Assembly: GCA_025057195.1 (NCBI GenBank)
Contig: JANWWX010000047.1
Span: 1-8,023, forward strand
DNA length: 8,023 nucleotides
From: Leptospiraceae bacterium
Lineage (GTDB): Bacteria; Spirochaetota; Leptospiria; Turneriellales; Turneriellaceae
Direction: 5' to 3'
In this document: positions 1 through 6,004 of the stretch, one piece after another
Layout of the letters: each line of letters starts with the position of its first letter
How positions within the stretch are numbered: position 1 is the stretch's first letter
Notes under the pieces: generated by a model
Seen by the model: the letters and a program-made list of their open reading frames with translations, nothing else
Told to the model about the DNA's origin: nothing
Database searches by the model: none
Position numbers and translations under genes: made by a program

Positions 1-149
1 TCCAAATCATCAAGCTGTCTGCTGCGGAAAAGGCTGCATTTAAGAATGCGGCAGCGGGAATTGCCGACCAAATGGTCAGCAAGATTGGCGGTCAGGCCGC
101 ACAGATTTATGCCAAAATCAAGGCGGGCAAAGCCGCCTGCAAGCCCTAA
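1..149 (+). CDS. TRAP transporter solute-binding protein, C-terminal fragment (DctP-like)
   Basis: This is the last 48 codons of a gene that begins before the window; the frame uses codons starting at position 3 and stops with TAA at 147-149. The fragment is Ala/Lys-rich and probably helical, and ends in GKAACKP. It has no diagnostic motif. Its identity is inferred from context: it sits 11 bp upstream of a TRAP small permease and then a TRAP large permease, the usual place for the periplasmic DctP-type substrate-binding protein, and a helical Lys-rich C-terminus fits that family. Such proteins capture an organic acid (C4-dicarboxylate, sialic acid or another carboxylate) in the periplasm and deliver it to the QM membrane complex. 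The substrate cannot be told from this fragment. The Cys third from the end is a small oddity. Confidence 0.6.
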   Translation, partial: QIIKLSAAEKAAFKNAAAGIADQMVSKIGGQAAQIYAKIKAGKAACKP

Positions 150-160
150 GTCGCTTTCGC

Positions 161-721
161 ATGGCGGTCTTGGCGCGAGTTTTGGCTGCGCTGACCCGCG
201 CGGAGCGGTTCATCGCAGCGCTGTGCATTGGTCTTCTAACACTGATTATGTTTGCCGACGTGGGCGCACGGGAGCTTTTTAAGGGTGGGATTGCGTGGGC
301 GCAGAAGTTTTCGCTCAATTTGATGTTTTGGGCCGGCATGTTGGGCGTGGTAGTAGTTTCCTCCCGCGGCACCCACATCCGGCCAGAAATCGGCGAAAAG
401 CTGTGGCCGGAAAAACTTAAGCCAATACTGAAGGCCATTGAACATTTTTTAATCGCCCTTTTTTGTGCTGGAATGGCGGTAGTAGCGGTCCAATTTGTCA
501 TTAAGACCTATGACAGCGGCCAGCGCAACCCGGTCACCGAAATACCAATGTGGATCTTGCAGTTGGTGTTGCCATACACCTTTATTTCATTGACCCTGCG
601 GCATGCAATTTATGCGGCCGTGCCAGCGCTACGCCCCGCAGATAAAAACGAAGCCGAGGAAGCGCTTGAAATGGAAAAACAGGCGCAAGAAGAGACAGTA
701 AAAGGAGAGAATAATGGTTAG
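161..721 (+). CDS. TRAP transporter small permease subunit (DctQ family)
   Basis: This 186-residue protein is the small membrane subunit of a tripartite ATP-independent periplasmic transporter, which pairs with the large permease for ion-gradient-driven uptake. Four hydrophobic segments are visible, at about residues 17-37, 52-68, 90-114 and 130-152. That matches the four-helix DctQ fold, and the length is typical. The family-like stretch after helix 2 (RGTHIRPE, 69-76) and the IPMW motif before helix 4 (128-131) are present. The usual acidic W-x-E-E region reads WAQKF (46-50), so the normal glutamates are missing. A charged Glu/Lys-rich tail follows residue 160. The ATG lies 11 bp after the dctP-like stop with no clear Shine-Dalgarno, so translation may be coupled. 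The 3' end overlaps the large permease gene by 8 bp. Confidence 0.9.
   Translation: MAVLARVLAALTRAERFIAALCIGLLTLIMFADVGARELFKGGIAWAQKFSLNLMFWAGMLGVVVVSSRGTHIRPEIGEKLWPEKLKPILKAIEHFLIALFCAGMAVVAVQFVIKTYDSGQRNPVTEIPMWILQLVLPYTFISLTLRHAIYAAVPALRPADKNEAEEALEMEKQAQEETVKGENNG
703..707 (+). promoter_or_regulatory. Ribosome binding site of the dctM-like gene
   Basis: AGGAG lies 6 bases before the ATG at 714, inside the 3' end of the dctQ-like gene. It supports 714 as the large-permease start, with an 8-bp overlap between the two genes and likely translational coupling. Confidence 0.75.
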
Positions 722-2333
722 TTTTGGCCTCATTGCCCTCATCGTAGCGTTGCTGCTTTTCGGCCAGCCGCTTTTTGTCATCATCGGTGCGATCACCGCT
801 TACTGTTTCTATTTCATGTCGAGTGGTGGCACCACAGGGCTCGACAAACTCGGCGACATCATGTCGGATGTCTATTACGGTGCCGACAAGGAGATCCTGC
901 TTGCAATCCCACTTTTTATCCTCGCCGGCAACCTAATGACGCATGGCTCGATCGCGCGCCGGTTGATTGCGATTGGCAAAGCGTTCACGGCGCCCATCCC
1001 GGCTGGCCTGGCCGTGGCCGGTGTTGTCTCGTGCGGAATCTTTGCGGCCATCTCCGGCTCCTCGCCAGTGACCTTGATTGCGATCGGTGGCATCATGTAC
1101 CCTGCGCTGCGCCAGGCCAACTACAACCAAAACTTAGCGATGGGACTGCTTTCTGCCGGTGGCACCCTGGGGATCATCATCCCGCCCAGTATCCCCATGA
1201 TCATCTATGCGATCATGGTGGGCGTCTCGGTGATCGATCTTTTTTTAGCCGGGATCGGGCCGGGGCTTTTGCTTTTGACTGCCTTGGTGTTCTATGCGAT
1301 GGCCCGCGGTTGGAAGATGGAGCGCGGGCGTTGGCAGCTTGCTGAAATCGGTGCCTCGCTCAAGCAGGGGATTTTCGCCTTGCTCATGCCGGTGATCATT
1401 TTGGGGGGGATTTATTCCGGTTTTTTTACCGCAACCGAATCCGCGGCCATTGCCGTTTTTTATGCCATTTTGGTTGAGGTCTTAATCCACCGCGAGTTAC
1501 CCATAAAAAAAATACCCGAGGTTTTGAGTGAAACTGCCGAGATGCTCGGCACGCTATTTTTGATACTCCTAATTGCCGTCAGCCTCAATAAATTCATGAC
1601 CGAAGAGCAGTTACCACAGCAAATGGTGGAGAAAATGTCGGCGCTGATTTCGGACAAAGTGACCTTCCTCATTGGCGTCAACATCCTTTTGCTCATCGTC
1701 GGCTTTTTCATGGATATCATGAGCGCGATCCTGGTCCTAGCACCGCTTTTGGCGCCGATGGCCCACCACTTTGGGGTGCACCCGATCCACTTTGGCATCA
1801 TCATGATCGTCAACCTGGAAATTGGCTACCTCACCCCGCCTGTGGGCATTAACCTGTTTGTGGCCTCTACCATTTTCAAAGCGCCACTCGGCCAGGTGGT
1901 GCGGGCGGTGTTCCCGATTGTGCTCGTTTTCCTGGTCTGTTTGGGGATCATCACGGCATTCCCGCAACTCAGCCTATTTGCCATCAAAGACGCCACCGTG
2001 AAGCAGAAACAGGCTATTGTTGCCGAAAGCAAGGTGCCGCAGAAAGCAGCGCTCAGCGAGGAGCAGCAAATCTATGTCGGCAAGTGGGTATCCGCAGCAG
2101 GAACGCTCACAATCGAGGAAGATGGAACTGCCTCGACCAAGCCACCGATCGGCAAAAAGGGCAACAAGTATTTGCCGAGTATCGACTCTGCCACCGTCTC
2201 CATTAACGACACGAAACTCGTGTTGGATGCTGGTGGCGAAAAGTATGAATTCAAAATCACCCAGCCGCCCAAGTTACAGAAAAAAAAGACAGTCCTGAAG
2301 CTCGACAAATTCGTTTTCACCAAAGAAGAATAA
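714..2333 (+). CDS. TRAP transporter large permease subunit (DctM family) with a C-terminal extra domain
   Basis: This is the transport-channel subunit of a TRAP transporter, an inner-membrane protein of the ion transporter superfamily. Residues 1 to about 420 are a run of hydrophobic helices of normal DctM length. Both signature re-entrant regions are clear: GGTLGIIIPPSIPMIIY near residues 148-164 and IGYLTPPVGINLF near 367-380. The protein is 539 residues, whereas family members are usually about 425-430. The surplus is a tail from about residue 423: first a charged Lys/Gln/Glu linker, then a hydrophilic segment (about 453-539). That segment contains YVGKWVSAAGTLTIEEDGTA and alternating strand-like stretches, resembling a small beta-barrel or lipocalin-like domain. 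The frame is continuous through the junction, so this is not a stop-codon artefact visible here. The gene ends immediately before the convergent pth gene. Its substrate is unknown. Confidence 0.92.
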   Translation: MVSFGLIALIVALLLFGQPLFVIIGAITAYCFYFMSSGGTTGLDKLGDIMSDVYYGADKEILLAIPLFILAGNLMTHGSIARRLIAIGKAFTAPIPAGLAVAGVVSCGIFAAISGSSPVTLIAIGGIMYPALRQANYNQNLAMGLLSAGGTLGIIIPPSIPMIIYAIMVGVSVIDLFLAGIGPGLLLLTALVFYAMARGWKMERGRWQLAEIGASLKQGIFALLMPVIILGGIYSGFFTATESAAIAVFYAILVEVLIHRELPIKKIPEVLSETAEMLGTLFLILLIAVSLNKFMTEEQLPQQMVEKMSALISDKVTFLIGVNILLLIVGFFMDIMSAILVLAPLLAPMAHHFGVHPIHFGIIMIVNLEIGYLTPPVGINLFVASTIFKAPLGQVVRAVFPIVLVFLVCLGIITAFPQLSLFAIKDATVKQKQAIVAESKVPQKAALSEEQQIYVGKWVSAAGTLTIEEDGTASTKPPIGKKGNKYLPSIDSATVSINDTKLVLDAGGEKYEFKITQPPKLQKKKTVLKLDKFVFTKEE

Positions 2334-2873
2334 TCATAAGCTTTCGCGGAGCGCCTGCCAGACGGGAAAAATTATCCCGTGCTGCGGGCGCTGCTCTGAG
2401 GGCATTTCGGACAGGAGGTAGTCGGCAAGTCCAGCGTCGGGATCCTGCGGGCGGCCCACGCCAATGCGGATGCGGTGGAAGTCGGCGCTGCCAATCTCCT
2501 GGATGATGCTACGTAGCCCATTGTGCCCCTTATGCCCACCGCCAAATTTGTGGCGCACTGTGCCTGGCGGAAGTTCCACCTCGTCGTGGAATACCACAAG
2601 GCATTCTGGTTTTATTTTGAGCTGCTTTAAAGCCGCGCGCACCGCAATGCCGGAGTTATTCATAAATGTCTGTGGCTTCAGCAAATAAATCGATATCCCT
2701 GCTTCTTCAGTTTGTGCGATTTCTGCCGACATTTTTTTTTCCAAACGGTAGCGTGCCTCAGGCCAAAGCGCATCGAGGGCCATCGCGCCAGCGTTGTGCC
2801 GGGTGAATCGGTAGCGCGCACCGGGGTTCATGAGCCCTACTGCAACAAGTGTTTTTGGAGCAGAATCATGCAC
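2334..2873 (-). CDS. pth: Peptidyl-tRNA hydrolase
   Basis: Pth cleaves the ester bond of peptidyl-tRNAs that drop off ribosomes, recycling tRNA in the cytoplasm; it is normally essential. From the GTG at 2873 the product is 179 residues. All expected active-site elements are visible: Asn16 in GLMNPG, the catalytic His26 in RHNAG, FMNNSG (70-75), Asp97 in FHDEVELPPG, and GGGHKGHNGL (111-120) with the conserved His-Asn pair. The C-terminus stops a little earlier than the roughly 194-residue E. coli enzyme. The GTG start is chosen because it lies 7 codons before the first beta strand, as in the family. No good Shine-Dalgarno precedes it. The same frame stays open for 79 more codons, back to a GTG at 3110, so a longer form is possible. 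The gene abuts the dctM-like gene tail-to-tail with no intervening base. Confidence 0.93.
   Translation of the reverse strand: MHDSAPKTLVAVGLMNPGARYRFTRHNAGAMALDALWPEARYRLEKKMSAEIAQTEEAGISIYLLKPQTFMNNSGIAVRAALKQLKIKPECLVVFHDEVELPPGTVRHKFGGGHKGHNGLRSIIQEIGSADFHRIRIGVGRPQDPDAGLADYLLSEMPSEQRPQHGIIFPVWQALRESL
2362..2380. repeat. Inverted repeat near the dctM/pth convergent junction
   Basis: ACGGGA and TCCCGT form a perfect 6-bp stem around a 7-base A/T-rich loop, inside the 3' end of pth and about 30 bp past the dctM-like stop. It could act as a weak terminator for the transporter operon or be a coincidence. No T-run follows the stem on the + strand, so an intrinsic terminator is not well supported. 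Confidence 0.25.
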
Positions 2874-2973
2874 ACGATACGGCCGCAAATGCCCAGCTGC
2901 GGGGCAATTCTTTTTGTTGCAGCCTGAGATAAAAAAATGAAGCAGGTCTGCCGGTTCCTGGGGCGTGCGCGCT

Positions 2974-2985
2974 TCTTTTAAAAGA
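2974..2985. repeat. 12-bp perfect palindrome TCTTTTAAAAGA
   Basis: This perfectly self-complementary A/T-rich 12-mer lies in the divergent pth/sigma region. It may be an operator for a dimeric regulator or part of a promoter; its role is unknown. Confidence 0.4.
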
Positions 2986-3001
2986 TTTGAACCAATAGAA
3001 A

Positions 3002-3021
3002 ACCGGAGGCACTGATCCGGT
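3002..3021. repeat. Inverted repeat ACCGGA-N8-TCCGGT
   Basis: Two perfect 6-bp arms are separated by 8 bases, a 20-bp symmetric site in the pth/sigma divergent region. The size and centre-to-centre spacing suit a dimeric DNA-binding regulator. The DNA also lies in the open frame upstream of pth, so it may instead be coding. Confidence 0.4.
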
Positions 3022-3028
3022 GTGTCGC

Positions 3029-3056
3029 AAAAGTAGGGGTACACCCCGAAAAGTAG
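3029..3056 (+). repeat. Pair of AAAAGTAG direct repeats
   Basis: AAAAGTAG occurs at 3029-3036 and again at 3049-3056, exactly 20 bp apart (about two helical turns). Between them is GGGGT-AC-ACCCC, a short inverted repeat at 3036-3047. The arrangement, about 80-105 bp upstream of the sigma-factor start, looks like possible tandem protein-binding sites. No binding protein can be named. Confidence 0.35.
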
Positions 3057-3134
3057 CGCTCGCCGGGATGGCCAAAGCTTTGTTTGCGGGTTCAATTCTG
3101 CAAATGACACGGCGCCCTGGTGCCGGCTTTTTGC

Positions 3135-3719
3135 ATGTGGGAAAAACTCAGCGACGAGGAGTTGCTCCGCGAGCTGAAACGCGCCGAACTCGCCGAATAC
3201 TTAGACGTCGGGGCAAAGCAGGCGGAACAGATTTTTAGCGTGCTCGTCAGCCGCCACCAAACAGCCTTCATCCGTTTGGTGGCCCTCCGCTACCCAGTAG
3301 ATAGCGCCACAGCCGAAGAAATAGTGCAAGATTTTTGGCTCGAATGCTACACAGCACTGGCGCGTTACGATACCAACCGACCATTTTTACCGTGGGCGAC
3401 GACCATCCTCTTTCGTACCGCGGAGCGATTCCTGCGCCGCCGCCGGCACGAAGTACAGCTCTCACCGCAAAGTGAGCTTTTCCAACAGCAAAAAGTACCA
3501 GATACTGCTGGCGGTGGCGATGAAGAAGAACTGCGCAAACTCATTGCGGCGGTACGCCAGTTGCCGAAAGAGCTTGCGCTGCTCATTGAGTTACGTTTTT
3601 TTCAGGAAAAAAAAATCGACGAGATCTGCGCATTGACAGGTCTCGGGCGCTCCACAGTGTTCGAAAAACTCAACCTCGCATTCCGCAAGCTCCGCCGGCT
3701 GCTGGGTGAGAAAGATTGA
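3135..3719 (+). CDS. ECF-like sigma-70 family RNA polymerase sigma factor
   Basis: This 194-residue protein has the two-domain layout of a small alternative sigma factor that redirects RNA polymerase to a dedicated promoter set. Residues about 35-105 match region 2: TAEEIVQDFWLECYTALARY, then RPFLPWATTILFRTAERFLRRRR, with the basic stretch that ends region 2.4. A Gln/Gly-rich linker (about 110-130) leads to region 4 at about 134-190: LIAAVRQLPKELALLIELRF and a helix-turn-helix ending STVFEKLNLAFRKLRRLLGE. The ATG at 3135 is preferred over an in-frame GTG at 3120; neither has a clear Shine-Dalgarno. No anti-sigma factor gene is adjacent: pth lies divergent upstream, and a manC-like gene converges 3 bp downstream. 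Its trigger and regulon are unknown. Confidence 0.85.
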   Translation: MWEKLSDEELLRELKRAELAEYLDVGAKQAEQIFSVLVSRHQTAFIRLVALRYPVDSATAEEIVQDFWLECYTALARYDTNRPFLPWATTILFRTAERFLRRRRHEVQLSPQSELFQQQKVPDTAGGGDEEELRKLIAAVRQLPKELALLIELRFFQEKKIDEICALTGLGRSTVFEKLNLAFRKLRRLLGEKD

Positions 3720-3722
3720 AAT

Positions 3723-4826
3723 TTACAGCAGTTCTGGAGGGACTCTTTCGCGCAGCTCTTTAATTTCGGGCAGTGCCTCGCGTTTGGCTATCAGCAGCAC
3801 CTCGCCATCGTCGATCACCACACAGTTCTCGACACCCAAAAGCGCCACCGTCCGTGCTGTCCGCACAATGTTATTTTTGGCGCGATGGGCAATCACCCGA
3901 CCAGCCACCACGTGGTTGCCGTCTGTTGCCGGTGTGATCCTGCCCAGGGCTTCAAAAGAGCCAAAGTCGTCCCAAGCAAAATCGGCCGGCACTACCCCGA
4001 TTTTGCGGCTTTTTTCCATGATAGCATAGTCGATCGAAATATTGGGCATGCGCCGAAAGTAGCGGGAAAATGCTGCGGGGCTCTGCACACACTGCTCTGC
4101 CAAGCGTAACATATCGGGCTGTAGGGTACGGAAATCTTCACGCATCCGCCCGAGCGAAAAAATAAACATCCCTGAGTTCCAGTAATGGCTTCCAGTAGTC
4201 AGGTAGTGGTTGGCAGTGGCGAAGTCCGGTTTTTCGCGGAAGCTGGCGATCGCATACATGCCTGGGGCAATTTCCATCCCGGCTTCAATGTAGCCATAGC
4301 CAGTATCCGGCCGCGTCGGTTTAATACCCAGACACCACGTGCGCTCGCCCGCCTTGGTTAGGGCCATTTTAACTTTTTCAGCCCATTTTTCTTTTGGTGC
4401 GATGTAATGATCAGCCGTGAGGACAACGATCGGCGTGTTGTCGGTGGCACCATTACGTTGCAGGTATGCAATGCAGTAGGCGATGATCGGGGCTGTGTTG
4501 CGCGGTTCTGGCTCCACCAAGTATTGTTCTTTGCCAATGTGCAGGAGTTTTTCGATCGCGGCAGCAAGCTTGGCGTTGGTGCCGATCAAGATGCGTTCGG
4601 GGCTTGTCAAGAATCGGGCGCGTTCGTAGGCCTCTTCAATTAAGGTTTTTTTTCCATAGAGGGCGATGAGCTGTTTAGGATGCCCGGCACGGCTGAGCGG
4701 CCACAGCCGTGTGCCCGATCCTCCGGCCAAGATGAGAACAAAGGGTCTATTATTGGCAGAAAGTTTTTTTGTTTTAGCGGCGCTCCTCTTTGCCGCGGAG
4801 CGCACCGCCCTCTTCTTCGCTACCAT
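3723..4826 (-). CDS. manC: Mannose-1-phosphate guanylyltransferase (GDP-mannose pyrophosphorylase)
   Basis: This cytoplasmic enzyme makes GDP-mannose from mannose-1-phosphate and GTP, for surface polysaccharides or glycoconjugates. The 367-residue product shows the nucleotidyltransferase signature GGSGTRLWPLSR (35-46) with the following KQ (51-52), EPEPRNTAP (105-113), TADH (137-140), TGYGYI (175-180), FREKPD (196-201), YWNSGMF (215-221) and WDDFGSFEAL (285-294). The length fits the single-domain type without a fused phosphomannose isomerase. The start at ATG 4826 is set by an AGGAG five bases upstream; the frame is open to 4940, but that longer form lacks this support. The first ~26 residues are a Lys/Arg/Ala-rich tail not part of the catalytic fold. 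The gene overlaps the upstream SPFH gene by 53 bp, so it is probably the last gene of the same operon. Confidence 0.9.
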   Translation of the reverse strand: MVAKKRAVRSAAKRSAAKTKKLSANNRPFVLILAGGSGTRLWPLSRAGHPKQLIALYGKKTLIEEAYERARFLTSPERILIGTNAKLAAAIEKLLHIGKEQYLVEPEPRNTAPIIAYCIAYLQRNGATDNTPIVVLTADHYIAPKEKWAEKVKMALTKAGERTWCLGIKPTRPDTGYGYIEAGMEIAPGMYAIASFREKPDFATANHYLTTGSHYWNSGMFIFSLGRMREDFRTLQPDMLRLAEQCVQSPAAFSRYFRRMPNISIDYAIMEKSRKIGVVPADFAWDDFGSFEALGRITPATDGNHVVAGRVIAHRAKNNIVRTARTVALLGVENCVVIDDGEVLLIAKREALPEIKELRERVPPELL

Positions 4827-5742
4827 CGTTACTCCTGCGTGGCTTTTTCTGCATGCCAGGCAATGAACCGCTGTGTCGGTCCTCGCTGCGTGGCGCTGTG
4901 TCGAGGATGACTTGCGCGGCCTGTGGCACAATTTTTTCAATTTTATAATATTCTAATATGGCCGGATTATCCGCAATCAGCTCCGCCATCTTCTCGGCCT
5001 TGGCCAGTTGTTCCTGGTTGCGCTTGCGCTCAATCGCAAGCTCGGATTCTTTGGCGATCTGCGCTAAAAGTGCCTTTCGGTCGGCAGCGGCCACTTCCTC
5101 CAGATTGCGGGTCTGTGCCAAATAAAGCTCGCTATCAGGGACATAAAGCTCGCGTAGCTCTATGTTTTCCAGTCGGTACCAATTGTCGCGTAGGATCGCA
5201 TCCAATCGGCGTTGCAGCTCATCACGGTTATTGTTATGCAGAAAATTGGCTAAGCGCACCCGGAGTTCACCCAACTTCCGCTCATCAATGGCAAGACCCG
5301 TGTAGTATTCCGCCAAGAGGAGTTGGAAGCATTCCTCGATAAATTGGTCACGTGCGGTCGGGCGCAGTTGCAATGCCTCCAGTGCGGCGACCGCCCGCTG
5401 TGGTTCAATTTTGCCGGTGACACGAAACCGGATGCGAATATAAAACAGGTCGTTCAACCGCAAATACGCGCTGTAGCGCAAAGGCAAGCGCACGCTAATT
5501 TCCTGGATCCGTGGTGCCACCTCAAGTTGGTAGCGCCGCCAGCGCCCCGGTACAAATAGCGTCCAGACAAAATGGTAACCCGGTGGATAAGGGATGTACG
5601 CTGGTTTTTCGGCAGCTTCAGCGATCATTTGTAAGAACACGATGTGCCCCGCAGGCACCATCAGCACATTGAGGTAAAGTGCTGTGGCCACTGAGGCCAC
5701 CGCCATCAGCTGCAACAGGTAACGGAAAAGACTGGAAAGCAT
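4774..5742 (-). CDS. SPFH/Band-7 (prohibitin/HflC-like) membrane protein
   Basis: This 322-residue protein has an N-terminal membrane anchor (about 8-28) followed by VPAGHIVFL and PPGYHFVWTLFVPGRW, as at the start of SPFH domains. A beta-rich part follows (about 75-110, including LRLNDLFYIRIRFRV), then the helical half. A charged coiled-coil is predicted at about 210-257, then NPAILEYYKIEKI (259-271), typical of the end of the helical region. The last ~40 residues are a charged low-complexity tail. Family members form oligomeric membrane rings, for example HflK/HflC around the FtsH protease. The ATG lies 14 bp after hfq with AGGAAA upstream, and the 3' end overlaps manC by 53 bp. The position after hfq suggests an HflC/HflK-type role, but the sequence alone does not assign one; another SPFH subgroup is possible. 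Confidence 0.72.
   Translation of the reverse strand: MLSSLFRYLLQLMAVASVATALYLNVLMVPAGHIVFLQMIAEAAEKPAYIPYPPGYHFVWTLFVPGRWRRYQLEVAPRIQEISVRLPLRYSAYLRLNDLFYIRIRFRVTGKIEPQRAVAALEALQLRPTARDQFIEECFQLLLAEYYTGLAIDERKLGELRVRLANFLHNNNRDELQRRLDAILRDNWYRLENIELRELYVPDSELYLAQTRNLEEVAAADRKALLAQIAKESELAIERKRNQEQLAKAEKMAELIADNPAILEYYKIEKIVPQAAQVILDTAPRSEDRHSGSLPGMQKKPRRSNDGSEEEGGALRGKEERR
4832..4836 (-). promoter_or_regulatory. Ribosome binding site of manC
   Basis: AGGAG on the - strand, five bases before the ATG at 4826, lies within the 3' coding end of the SPFH gene. It is one of the clearest Shine-Dalgarno sequences in the window. It decides the manC start in favour of 4826, which creates a 53-bp out-of-frame overlap with the upstream gene. 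Confidence 0.75.
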
Positions 5743-5756
5743 CCCGTCGGGCTTTC

Positions 5757-5999
5757 CTATTCCTCTGGTGTTTCCTGTTCCGGAGTATGCAGCCGGATCG
5801 GGCGCTCGGGTTGTATGGTCGTGACTGCGTGCTTATAGACCAATGTTTGCCGCTGCTCGTATTCAAGCACGATCGTGAAGTTGTCAAAGCTAATCACACG
5901 TCCCTTGATCGGCACGCCATTGGTAAGATAAATCGTCGCAAGCATTTTTTCACGCCGGATCTGGTTGAGGATGAAGTCCTGTAGGTTATTGCGTGTCAT
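5757..5999 (-). CDS. hfq: RNA chaperone Hfq
   Basis: Hfq is a hexameric Sm-fold protein that binds A/U-rich RNA and helps small RNAs pair with mRNAs. The 80-residue product contains the conserved N-terminal [14 protein letters not shown] (5-18), with Gln7 and Asp8 corresponding to E. coli Gln8 and Asp9, and rim basics Arg15, Arg16 and Lys18. Sm1 includes [20 protein letters not shown] (22-41). The Sm2 signature is [11 protein letters not shown] (54-64), with the Tyr-Lys-His uridine pocket. A short acidic tail (PEQETPEE) ends the protein. The ATG at 5999 gives the normal family N-terminus; an in-frame TTG at 6008, overlapping the miaA stop, is less likely. The ATG lies 5 bp after the miaA stop, without a clear Shine-Dalgarno. 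An internal promoter may lie in the end of miaA. Confidence 0.96.
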   Translation of the reverse strand: MTRNNLQDFILNQIRREKMLATIYLTNGVPIKGRVISFDNFTIVLEYEQRQTLVYKHAVTTIQPERPIRLHTPEQETPEE

Positions 6000-6004
6000 T
6001 GAAT

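Larger units (their letters stand above)
2874..3134. other. Divergent intergenic region between pth and the sigma factor gene
   Basis: About 260 bp separate the chosen pth start (GTG 2873, - strand) from the sigma-factor start (ATG 3135, + strand). Both promoters should lie here, but I found no convincing -35/-10 pair for either. The region holds a 12-bp palindrome, an ACCGGA/TCCGGT inverted repeat, and two AAAAGTAG direct repeats 20 bp apart. It is also open in the pth frame throughout, so it could partly encode a longer Pth N-terminus. Confidence 0.5.

Noticed and set aside
118..501. A 127-codon - strand open frame opposite the dctQ-like gene
   Set aside because: It is a shadow of a confidently identified gene, with no family resemblance.
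1460..1813. A 117-codon - strand open frame opposite the dctM-like gene
   Set aside because: The Met-rich composition is the reverse complement of membrane-protein codons; it is a shadow.
2840..2922. CTGCAACAA / TTGTTGCAG 9-bp inverted repeat with a 65-bp spacing around the pth start
   Set aside because: The arms are short and far apart with no other supporting structure; one arm lies in conserved pth codons. Chance is the simplest explanation.
3020..3238. A basic 72-codon + strand open frame across the start of the sigma factor gene
   Set aside because: It overlaps the sigma factor N-terminus in another frame; its Arg-rich composition is typical of a shadow frame.
3717..3723. A possible terminator between the sigma factor and manC
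   Set aside because: Only 3 bp separate the genes, and I saw no stem with a T-run on either side.
4827..4940. A 38-codon upstream extension of manC in the same frame
   Set aside because: It lies wholly inside the SPFH gene, lacks family similarity, and a strong AGGAG directly precedes the internal ATG at 4826.
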